From Nitrososphaerota archaeon (GTDB lineage Archaea > Thermoproteota > Nitrososphaeria > Nitrososphaerales > Gagatemarchaeaceae): a stretch of DNA of 11,301 nucleotides. Location of the stretch: contig VBPQ01000069.1 of the NCBI GenBank assembly GCA_005877185.1, positions 1 to 11,301 on the forward strand, given 5' to 3'. This document shows, in pieces, positions 1-5,386 of this stretch. The position numbers were made by a program, and so were the translations under genes. The notes beneath the pieces are model-generated. The model searched no databases and was not told the origin of the DNA. It was given only the letters and a program-made list of their open reading frames with translations. The first letter of the stretch is position 1, and every line of letters starts with the position of its first letter.

Positions 1-270
1 AAGGTACTTCGAATCGTTCAGGTCCAGGTCGGCCTGAGGAAGGAAAGTTAGAGGGTCGTCTCCGAAGAAAGCGGAGTCTGCCTCTTCCCTGCTTTCTGCC
101 CGTTTCAACGATAAGAAGGACGCCGTTCGTGCTTATAATTCATGTGAAGCAGTTCTCTGTATTAGGGAATCCCTTGATACCGACTAACGATTAACCTATT
201 CTGACACCCCTCGCTTCACGCAAGCTCAAATCGACCCGCCGGGCGATTCGAGAACTGAGGGAGCCAAAGA
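1..270. other. Upstream stretch with no recognisable gene
   Basis: No reading frame here resembles a known protein. The three forward frames at the left edge close at or before about position 195, and none has recognisable content, so the end of an upstream gene is possible but unsupported. A short hairpin with arms CTCCG and CGGAG (about 60-76, 7-base loop) is followed by a pyrimidine-rich run. It could be a terminator for a gene to the left. A TATA-like TTATAA lies at about 134-139, but no good start codon sits at the expected distance downstream. Confidence 0.4.
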
Positions 271-462
271 TTGGGAACCAAGCAACGCCCGGCTCACAGG
301 ATTCCTCACGGCAAGAAGAGGGAAGGTGAAAGGAGACTCTCCGCGATAATGTTCACGGATGTGGTCGGTCATACGTCGCTGACGCAGAAAAATGAGGCCC
401 TCGCTCTCCGGCTTCTTCAGGGTCATGAAAGGCTTCTTCGACGGTCATATTCAACTGTGTGA
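271..462 (+). pseudogene. N-terminal remnant of class III adenylate/guanylate cyclase
   Basis: The 63-residue frame opens at a TTG (an in-frame stop lies just upstream at 256-258). From about residue 22 it reads RRLSAIMFTDVVGHTSL, the hallmark start of a class III nucleotide cyclase domain, in which the Asp after FT is one of the two metal-binding aspartates. Related proteins continue through a KTxGD segment holding the second Asp and then into TPR repeats. Here the frame stops at 460-462 shortly after GHERLLRR, so about four fifths of the catalytic domain is absent and no cyclase activity is possible. The C-terminal TPR part of such proteins follows at once in another frame (459-920), which argues for internal deletion plus frameshift in one ancestral gene. 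A short independent peptide is conceivable but unlikely. Confidence 0.7.
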
Positions 463-920
463 ATCACTACGACAAGGCGCTGGAGTCCTGCCAGACGATG
501 CTCAGGATCGACCCCAACTACTTCCCGGCTCATCAGCACCTCGCGGAGGTCTACCTCCACAAGGCACAGTTCGAGGAAGCCATAGACGTGCTCGAGAGAG
601 CGGTCGAGATCTCCAAGGGCGCATCCACCGTGAGGGGACGACTCGGTTACGCGTATGCCGTCCCGGCGCGCGAGGACGAGGCCAGGAAGATCCTCGCCGG
701 CCTTCAGGAGGATTCGAAACAGAGATACGTCCCCCCGGTGGCCTTTGCCATGGTCCACTGCGGGCTGGGCGAGAAGAATGAAGCGGTAAGATGGCTCGAA
801 CGAGCCTACGAGGAAAGGGCGGGAGGAATCGCTTCCCTGAAGGTTCGCCCGGTCTGGTCAGACCTCCACTCCGAGCCAGGGTTCGTGAAGCTCCTCGCCC
901 GGATGGGTCTGACGAAATAA
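459..920 (+). CDS. TPR-repeat C-terminal remnant of a cyclase-TPR protein
   Basis: The 153-residue frame starts at a GTG that overlaps the stop of the cyclase fragment (GTGA). It contains three to four tetratricopeptide repeats: part of one at about residues 1-14, a clear one at about 19-51 (YFPAHQHLAEVYLHKAQFEE), and further ones at about 56-83 and 91-118. It ends in WLERAYEERAG and a PxWSDLHSEPGFxxLLxRMGL segment. That ending is typical of the extreme C-terminus of large archaeal and bacterial proteins with an N-terminal cyclase or winged-helix domain and a TPR tail, so this is most likely their surviving tail. TPRs bind protein partners; no catalytic function is expected. It could still be translated, coupled to the preceding fragment by the 4-base overlap, but it is best read as part of a pseudogene spanning 271-920. 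Confidence 0.65.
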   Translation: MNHYDKALESCQTMLRIDPNYFPAHQHLAEVYLHKAQFEEAIDVLERAVEISKGASTVRGRLGYAYAVPAREDEARKILAGLQEDSKQRYVPPVAFAMVHCGLGEKNEAVRWLERAYEERAGGIASLKVRPVWSDLHSEPGFVKLLARMGLTK

Positions 921-959
921 ATAATCCGATTCGCCTGAGCAGGGCCTTCGAGGGAATCG

Positions 960-970
960 GGTCTAAATCT
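960..970 (+). promoter_or_regulatory. Putative TATA box of the cNMP-binding gene
   Basis: The A/T-rich element TCTAAATCT is centred about 27 bases before the TTG at 993, in an otherwise GC-rich stretch. No Shine-Dalgarno precedes the TTG. The spacing fits an archaeal leaderless transcript. A second A/T-rich patch (AAATAAATAAT, about 914-924) overlaps the stop of the TPR frame and is an alternative. Confidence 0.35.
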
Positions 971-992
971 GAACCGTCAACACATTCGACTG

Positions 993-1430
993 TTGGCGGA
1001 GGAGAGAAAGTCAACGCAGCCGCTAGCGGAGACGATCGGCACCATACCGCTCTTCTCCGGCCTAGATAGGAAGGACAGGGAGAGAATAGCTGGAGCCGGG
1101 CGCGAAGTCACCTTCGAGAAGGGGAAGACCATCTTGCGGGAGGGTGAGCCAGGTCTGGCGCTTCTGCTAATCCTCGACGGGAAGGTTGAGGTGCTCAAGA
1201 AGGGGAAGCTGGTTGCGACGCTGGGAAAAGGTCGGTTCTTTGGGGAGATGACGGTAATCGACGACAAACCGCGTTCCGCGGACGTGGTGGCTGTCGCCGC
1301 CACGAGATGCTTCGGGTTGACCGCTTGGGCGTTCGCTGCCCTAGTGCGCACTTACCCCGAGATTGCCCCGGCAATAATGAAAGAATTGGTGAGAAGACTG
1401 AGAGAAGTTCAAGAAACTGCAACACCTTAG
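993..1430 (+). CDS. Single-domain cyclic-nucleotide-binding protein (CRP/cNMP-binding fold)
   Basis: This 145-residue protein is almost entirely one cyclic-nucleotide-binding domain. The order is a short N-terminal helix with IPLFSGLDRKDRERIA (about residues 18-33), the beta roll with GxxILREGEPG and LILDGKVEVL, the phosphate-binding cassette FFGEMTVIDDKPRSADVV (about residues 82-99), and a C-terminal helix LVRRLREVQ. In the cassette, Glu85 and Arg94 are spaced as in PKA-type domains, where they hold the ribose and cyclic phosphate. Binding of cAMP or cGMP is therefore plausible from sequence. There is no helix-turn-helix, kinase or channel segment, so it may act as a soluble sensor subunit. 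The TTG at 993 is chosen because no ATG or GTG gives the complete domain. It lies 72 bases after the remnant of a nucleotide cyclase, suggesting an old signalling pair. Confidence 0.85.
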   Translation: MAEERKSTQPLAETIGTIPLFSGLDRKDRERIAGAGREVTFEKGKTILREGEPGLALLLILDGKVEVLKKGKLVATLGKGRFFGEMTVIDDKPRSADVVAVAATRCFGLTAWAFAALVRTYPEIAPAIMKELVRRLREVQETATP

Positions 1431-1499
1431 GCGAAAGGCCTTGAAATACTCTCGCAAAAGGCGTAAATCCGCCCCCGCAGACACGAGCCAGGAATTCTC

Positions 1500-3254
1500 G
1501 TGTTCGACTACGCTCTCCTCCCTCATGAGTTTCGAAGGAGGTTCCTCCCCCCCAACCTGGCCCCCTCCGACTGGCAGCAGCTAGAGAAGGCTTTCACTGC
1601 CCTCGAGAACCGCGAGATACGTTCTCGGAAGGAGCTTGAGGAGTGGCTTGGGGATGAGTCCGAGTTGAGCGCGGCTATCTTCGAAGAGGCTGCCGTCAGG
1701 TATGTGAGAATGACGACCCAGACCGAGAACAAGGATTACGAAAAAGCTTACCTGGACTTCGTAGAGATTGTCCAGCCGAAGGCGACGGAGAGGGAGTTCC
1801 TGCTGGACCGCAAGTACGTGGGCTGCAGGTTCAGAAGTGAGTTGAGAAAGGACTACTATTTCGTCATCGACAGGAGGAAGGAGAACAATGTGTCCCTCTT
1901 TCGGAATGAAAACTTGGAGCTCGAAAAGCAAGACGCGAAGCTGGGGCAGCAGTACTACAAGGTCACTGGGGCGATGACGGTCCAGTTTGAGGGGCAGGAG
2001 CGGACCATGCAGTACATGCGAAGGTATCTCGAGGAGCCCGACCGAGGGCTGAGGCAGAGGGCCTGGGAGGCGTCAGAGGCGCGACGACTGAGGGAAAGAG
2101 AGAAGCTCGAACAGGTCTTCGACGACCTGGTAAAGGTGAGGCACAGGATTGCGGTGAACGCGGGCTTCGAGAACTATAGAGACTACGCGTTCAGGAAGAA
2201 GGAGCGCTTCGAGTACACCTCTGAGGACGCACTCAGTTTCCACGACGCGGTGGAGGAGAGCTTCGTTCCCCTCGCGCGGGAGATCTACCAGAAGCAGAGG
2301 GAGAGACTCGGAATCGACACGCTCAGACCCTGGGACATCTTTGCCGACCCAGAAGGCAAACGACCGCTTCACCCTTTCAACAGCGCCGAGGACCTCGTCA
2401 GGGGATGCATCAAGGTGCACGAATCGATATCTCCCGACCTTGCGAAGCAGTTCAAGAGGCTGAGGGACTTGAATCTCCTGGACCTCGAAAGCAGGCCGGG
2501 GAAGGCGCCGGGGGGATACAACTATGAGCTCTCTGAGGTTCGCCTCCCATTCATCTTCACAAACGCCGTGGGAAGAGACGACGACGTCTATACTCTGCTC
2601 CACGAGTCAGGGCACGCCTTCCACACCTTCGCGACCAGAGAATCAGGGCTGCTCTTCGGCTATCGAGGAGAAAGCATCCCATCCGAGTTCGCCGAGGTGG
2701 CCTCGACCACGATGGAGTTTATCGGAGGCGAGCACCTCTCGGGAGTCTTCTACGATGAGGGGGACGCCGCACGCTCGATGAGGTCTCATCTCTCCGATAT
2801 GGTGAGGCTGATGGGCTGGGTGGCCACGATCGACTCCTTCCAGCAGTGGGTGTACACCCACCCCGACCACTCGAGGGAGGAGCGTTCTGACTTTTGGGTG
2901 GGGGTTCAGGAAAGGTATGGTGTGGGAGAGAGCTGGGAGGGTTACGAGGAGGCGAGGGAGTCGTACTGGCAGCGGCAGCTGCATCTCTTCGAGGTGCCCT
3001 TCTATTACATCGAGTACAATATCGCGGCCGTGGGCGCCATCAACCTCTGGCTTAGATACAGGAAGGACCCGAAGGATGCGGTAGAGGCGTACAGGGAGTC
3101 CTTGTCACTCGGGGGGTCGAAGCCGATTCCGGAGCTCTTCGAGGCAGCCGGAATCTCGTGGGACTTCGGCAGCGGGATGGTTGAGCGGTATGCGAAGGAG
3201 TTGAGGCGCGTTCTGACAAGCCTAGATGAAGCGAAGATACCCATGAAGGGTTAA
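1500..3254 (+). CDS. M3-family oligoendopeptidase (PepF/thimet-like zinc metallopeptidase)
   Basis: This is a full-length 584-residue cytoplasmic M3 peptidase, expected to cleave short peptides internally. The zinc site is intact: His368-Glu-Ser-Gly-His372 (LLHESGHAFHTFA) supplies two histidines and the catalytic glutamate, and Glu399 in SEFAEVAS is the probable third ligand. The N-terminal helical region (about residues 1-200, with YLEEPDRGLRQRAWEA) matches the M3B lobe that narrows the substrate channel. The C-terminal part holds FEVPFYYIEYNIA, with the Tyr/His-rich substrate loop typical of the family. The GTG at 1500 is preceded by AGGAA (about 1490-1494), a weak Shine-Dalgarno; no in-frame ATG fits. 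No signal peptide or membrane segment is seen. It lies 27 bases before an M29-like gene on the same strand, so a peptide-degradation pairing is likely. Confidence 0.93.
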   Translation: MFDYALLPHEFRRRFLPPNLAPSDWQQLEKAFTALENREIRSRKELEEWLGDESELSAAIFEEAAVRYVRMTTQTENKDYEKAYLDFVEIVQPKATEREFLLDRKYVGCRFRSELRKDYYFVIDRRKENNVSLFRNENLELEKQDAKLGQQYYKVTGAMTVQFEGQERTMQYMRRYLEEPDRGLRQRAWEASEARRLREREKLEQVFDDLVKVRHRIAVNAGFENYRDYAFRKKERFEYTSEDALSFHDAVEESFVPLAREIYQKQRERLGIDTLRPWDIFADPEGKRPLHPFNSAEDLVRGCIKVHESISPDLAKQFKRLRDLNLLDLESRPGKAPGGYNYELSEVRLPFIFTNAVGRDDDVYTLLHESGHAFHTFATRESGLLFGYRGESIPSEFAEVASTTMEFIGGEHLSGVFYDEGDAARSMRSHLSDMVRLMGWVATIDSFQQWVYTHPDHSREERSDFWVGVQERYGVGESWEGYEEARESYWQRQLHLFEVPFYYIEYNIAAVGAINLWLRYRKDPKDAVEAYRESLSLGGSKPIPELFEAAGISWDFGSGMVERYAKELRRVLTSLDEAKIPMKG

Positions 3255-3261
3255 TTATTTT
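3251..3261 (+). promoter_or_regulatory. Putative leaderless promoter (TATA box) of the M29-like gene
   Basis: TTAATTATTTT overlaps the stop of the M3 peptidase gene. Its centre is about 26-28 bases before the ATG at 3282, where an archaeal TATA box would sit if transcription began at the start codon. No Shine-Dalgarno is present in the 27-base gap. The same T-rich run could alternatively help terminate the upstream transcript. Confidence 0.45.
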
Positions 3262-3281
3262 CCCTGATTTCATGTTGTGAT

Positions 3282-4400
3282 ATGGTGGACCTTGCCTCGG
3301 TTGCCCGGGCCGTCATCGGCAGCTCACTCGGTGTGCAGAGCGGTGAGAGGGTCTGGGTCCACGGCTGGGACCACACAGTCGACCTGATGTCGCAGCTCGC
3401 GATGGAATGCGGAAGGGCTGGTGCCGAAGTTCTCCTGACCGTTGAGCCCGAGGAACTCTGGATTCACTCTCTGCTGAGCTCACCTCCGGAATCGCTCGAG
3501 AAACTCTCAAGCTACCAATCCTCCTTGCTCGAAGAGACCGACGTCTACATCTTCACGCTGGGACCGAGAAGACCCGTTCCCTGGGAGAAGATTCCACTCG
3601 AGAGGAGAAAGGCCGCGAGCATCTGGCTCGACACGCGTTACGACAGAAGCGCGTTTGCCTCAGAGTGGTCTGCGGTGACGAAGAGGAAAGGGATAAGGAT
3701 GCTCGGGGTCGAAGCGACACTCGCGACCCCCGAGAGGGCTGAAGACGTAGGGCTCGACTACGAGAGATGGAGAGAGGCCATGTACAGTGGCTGCCTCGAG
3801 GACCCGGCCAGTGCCCTGGCGCGAGCAAAGGTGCTAACTGGGCGATTGGCCGGTGACGATAACGTCCATGTGACCTCGCCTCAGGGAACTGCTCTCACCC
3901 TTCGACTGGACAGGCGCCCGCTGGACCTCTCGGACGGTCTCGCCACGAAAGAGAAGGCGAATGAGGGGCAGATCACCTTTCTCCCCGCCGGAAGCATCGA
4001 GGTCACGGTCGACGAGGATAGCGCGAACGGTACGCTGGTATTCGACCAGCCTGTCCAGACATCCGAGGGATCGATAGCGGGGCTCAACGCGCAGGTTGAC
4101 GCGGGGCGCATCACGAGTTTCTCTGTGACCGGTCCAAGAAAGCCCTTCCGAAAGTACCTCGAGGCAGACGATAATGCCGGTCGACTCTCCTTCTTCGGTG
4201 TGGGGCTGAACAGCAAGATGCGCTTCGGGTTCACTCAAGACGACAAGGTCCTGGGCGGGGTGGTGATTGGCTTTGGGGATAACGAGAAGAAGGGCGGAAG
4301 GAACAGAGCCAACGGAAAGGAGCTGTGGGGCGCCATCTCAAAAGCGACGGTGAGGATTGGAAGCGAGACGGTGATGCGAAACGGAGTCCTCGGTGCCTGA
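3282..4400 (+). CDS. M29/aminopeptidase-T-like protein lacking the usual metal ligands
   Basis: This 372-residue protein has the fold order of the M29 (AmpS/PepT, COG2309) group: an N-terminal alpha/beta region with a GERVWVHG strand, a VHVTSPQGTALTL segment (about residues 195-207), the LPAGxxxV strand, a GLNAQVDAGRITSF repeat strand, and the conserved VGLNSKMRFG...DDKVLGGVVIGFGDN block (about 307-334). In active M29 enzymes the ligand positions are Glu in PAGEV, Glu before GIG, His in GTVH, and HxD near the end. Here they read Ser238, Phe304/305, Val328 and LWGA (348-351). The fold is kept but the two-metal site looks lost, so peptidase activity is doubtful; a binding or structural role, or a different chemistry as in the homologous ring-cleaving dioxygenases, is possible. 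The ATG start fits a leaderless promoter. Confidence 0.75.
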   Translation: MVDLASVARAVIGSSLGVQSGERVWVHGWDHTVDLMSQLAMECGRAGAEVLLTVEPEELWIHSLLSSPPESLEKLSSYQSSLLEETDVYIFTLGPRRPVPWEKIPLERRKAASIWLDTRYDRSAFASEWSAVTKRKGIRMLGVEATLATPERAEDVGLDYERWREAMYSGCLEDPASALARAKVLTGRLAGDDNVHVTSPQGTALTLRLDRRPLDLSDGLATKEKANEGQITFLPAGSIEVTVDEDSANGTLVFDQPVQTSEGSIAGLNAQVDAGRITSFSVTGPRKPFRKYLEADDNAGRLSFFGVGLNSKMRFGFTQDDKVLGGVVIGFGDNEKKGGRNRANGKELWGAISKATVRIGSETVMRNGVLGA

Positions 4401-4475
4401 CGCAAGGTCATCGGCCCCTTCGCTCAGGGGCAGAAGCAGACGGTCCCCGGTACGGCGGAGTCTTCGGTGATTCTG

Positions 4476-4506
4476 GGCTGCTGACGCCCAGTGGGGCGTC
4501 ACAGCC
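4476..4506. repeat. Strong hairpin (perfect 8-bp stem plus 5-bp outer stem)
   Basis: TGACGCCC (4482-4489) pairs perfectly with GGGCGTCA (4494-4501) across an AGTG loop. After a single bulged C, GGCTG (4476-4480) pairs with CAGCC (4502-4506). The result is a 13-pair stem-loop 76 bases after the M29-like gene. It has no T run behind it, so it is not a classic terminator. It could be an RNA-processing or stability element, a protein-binding site or a remnant of a mobile end. Confidence 0.6.
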
Positions 4507-4567
4507 TACCCGATCTACAGCCGAGACCAGGGCGACTTCCAGATGGTTGTAACATTCTTCCAATACC

Positions 4568-4576
4568 CGTTTATCC
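4568..4576 (+). promoter_or_regulatory. Putative TATA box of the first zinc-ribbon gene
   Basis: CGTTTATCC is centred 34-35 bases before the TTG at 4607. The corresponding element of the second copy, CTCTTATCT (about 5016-5024), lies 36-37 bases before the homologous TTG at 5057. This shared spacing supports both the promoter and a short leader. Confidence 0.4.
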
Positions 4577-4606
4577 TTCCCGGCCAGATTAGAATCGAGA
4601 AACTGG

Positions 4607-4747
4607 TTGAGCCGGGAACTCGCCGAGCGCGCGGTCTTCTGCGTCTGCGGTAGAATGGCCTATAACGCGTATGGGACCAGCTTCTGTTCCGAGTGTGGCG
4701 ACGTCGCCCCAATATGCAAGTGCAATCTCGTAGTTATCTACAACTAA
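4607..4747 (+). CDS. Small six-cysteine zinc-ribbon protein, copy 1
   Basis: This 46-residue protein reads from TTG as MSRELAERAVFCVCGRMAY and continues to FCSECGDVAPICKC near the end. Its cysteines fall at residues 12, 14, 27, 30, 37 and 39: C-x-C, 12 residues, C-x2-C, 6 residues, C-x-C. This could ligate one or two zinc ions (or another soft metal). The frame has no ATG, GTG or TTG between an upstream stop at 4550-4552 and position 4607, so TTG is the only ordinary start. A paralogue with exactly the same spacing follows at 5033-5203, which is strong evidence that both are translated. I do not recognise the family. Small zinc ribbons often act as nucleic-acid or protein-binding adaptors, but the function here is unknown. 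Expression is likely from its own promoter. Confidence 0.7.
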   Translation: MSRELAERAVFCVCGRMAYNAYGTSFCSECGDVAPICKCNLVVIYN

Positions 4748-5015
4748 CTCTTCCCGGCTTTCGCTCGTGATTTTCGTCCTGGCCAGGCATGCGACTTGCC
4801 AGGAATGGGCTCCTAGTTGAAGACGGCGCAAGGATCGTGGGATCGTGGGGAGATCAGTGTAGGAGGTCTCACCAACTATCACACTCGAGTACAACACCCA
4901 GGGACCCGACGATAGGCAGGTACAGGGCGAACGGCGTACCGGGCGTCAATCTCGGTTTATCGAACCGGACCTGGGTGGAAGAGCGTTACCAAGAGTTTGG
5001 AACAATCTTCCTTCC

Positions 5016-5024
5016 CTCTTATCT
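5016..5024 (+). promoter_or_regulatory. Putative TATA box of the second zinc-ribbon gene
   Basis: CTCTTATCT matches the position of the TATA-like element in copy 1. If it is used, transcription would begin near 5045, after the ATG at 5033 but before the TTG at 5057. That favours the TTG as the true start. Confidence 0.4.
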
Positions 5025-5032
5025 ACCTTCAG

Positions 5033-5203
5033 ATGAGATTACCGTCGAAAATCAGGTTGGGTCAGGAGCTCGTGCAGCGGTCGTTCTACTGCGGTTGCGG
5101 CAGGGCAGCCTATCTCCTTCTGGGGATCAGATTCTGTCTTGAGTGTGGGGAGGCCACTGCCGCATGCAGGTGCGGTCCCATCATTCGCGGGCGAAGCCAC
5201 TGA
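5033..5203 (+). CDS. Small six-cysteine zinc-ribbon protein, copy 2
   Basis: From the ATG at 5033 this is a 56-residue protein; from the TTG at 5057, which aligns with the only possible start of copy 1, it is 48 residues. The sequence LGQELVQRSFYCGCGRAAY parallels LSRELAERAVFCVCGRMAY of copy 1. The cysteines at 20, 22, 35, 38, 45 and 47 (ATG numbering) have the same C-x-C, 12, C-x2-C, 6, C-x-C spacing, with FCxECG conserved. The C-terminus differs, ending basic (IRGRSH) where copy 1 ends in hydrophobic residues. The pair appears to have arisen by tandem duplication and diverged while keeping every cysteine, which implies selection. No Shine-Dalgarno is evident. Function is not known; the glyoxylate operon begins 183 bases downstream, but a link is only positional. 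Confidence 0.7.
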   Translation: MRLPSKIRLGQELVQRSFYCGCGRAAYLLLGIRFCLECGEATAACRCGPIIRGRSH

Positions 5204-5345
5204 TGGACGCGGAGCATCGAGAAGGGACACGGTCCTGACGCCTTGCCGCAGGGTGGTTCGGATGTCGCGGCGGTGCTGCCCGCTCTCACCCCGAAGGTTC
5301 TCATGAGACATCCTTCCCTGGATTTCAGCCCATCAGAAACGATAC

Positions 5346-5354
5346 GCATATCTG
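5346..5354 (+). promoter_or_regulatory. Putative TATA element of the aceBA operon
   Basis: GCATATCTG lies about 37 bases before the GTG of malate synthase. Transcription from it would start around 5375, giving a very short leader that begins at or near the Shine-Dalgarno. It is the best A/T-rich candidate in the 183-base upstream gap (5204-5386), where I see no gene. Confidence 0.3.
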
Positions 5355-5374
5355 TCGAGCGGAGAAGAGAGAGA

Positions 5375-5380
5375 GGAGGG
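5375..5380 (+). promoter_or_regulatory. Strong Shine-Dalgarno of malate synthase
   Basis: GGAGGG lies 6 bases before the GTG at 5387. This decides the start: it gives a protein whose N-terminus runs about ten residues longer than E. coli AceB. It shows that this organism uses Shine-Dalgarno-led initiation as well as leaderless initiation. Confidence 0.6.
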
Positions 5381-5386
5381 TGAGCA

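Larger units (their letters stand above)
4401..4606 (+). other. Intergenic stretch before the first zinc-ribbon gene
   Basis: No convincing gene is seen. The stretch carries the strong hairpin at 4476-4506 and, from about 4539, the promoter region that is similar to the one upstream of the second zinc-ribbon gene. Short open frames across it are shadows without recognisable motifs. Confidence 0.5.
4539..5203 (+). repeat. Diverged tandem duplication carrying two zinc-ribbon genes
   Basis: Two units, about 4539-4747 and 4989-5203, align over their whole length. The similarity covers the promoter-like DNA (ACATTCTTCC against ACAATCTTCC, CGTTTATCC against CTCTTATCT), the bases around the start (TCGAGAAACTGGTTG against TCGAAAATCAGGTTG), and then the coding part with identical cysteine spacing. 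The spacer between units (4748-4988) holds no gene that I recognise. It has one 6-bp inverted repeat, CCTGGC/GCCAGG, at 4778-4803. Confidence 0.65.

Noticed and set aside
3..194. Plus-strand frame open from the left edge to about 195
   Set aside because: The translation is basic and proline-rich without any familiar segment; there is no basis for calling it the end of an upstream gene.
502..1014. 170-residue minus-strand frame
   Set aside because: It is rich in Arg, Pro and Ser, typical of the antisense of a GC-rich coding region, and is a shadow of the TPR frame.
4778..4803. Inverted repeat CCTGGC/GCCAGG around GCATGC
   Set aside because: Only 6 base pairs with a 14-base loop in GC-rich DNA and no positional logic, so it is compatible with chance.
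4789..5142. 117-residue plus-strand frame spanning the spacer and the second zinc-ribbon gene
   Set aside because: It overlaps the zinc-ribbon frame, which has paralogue support, and shows no motif or plausible promoter of its own.
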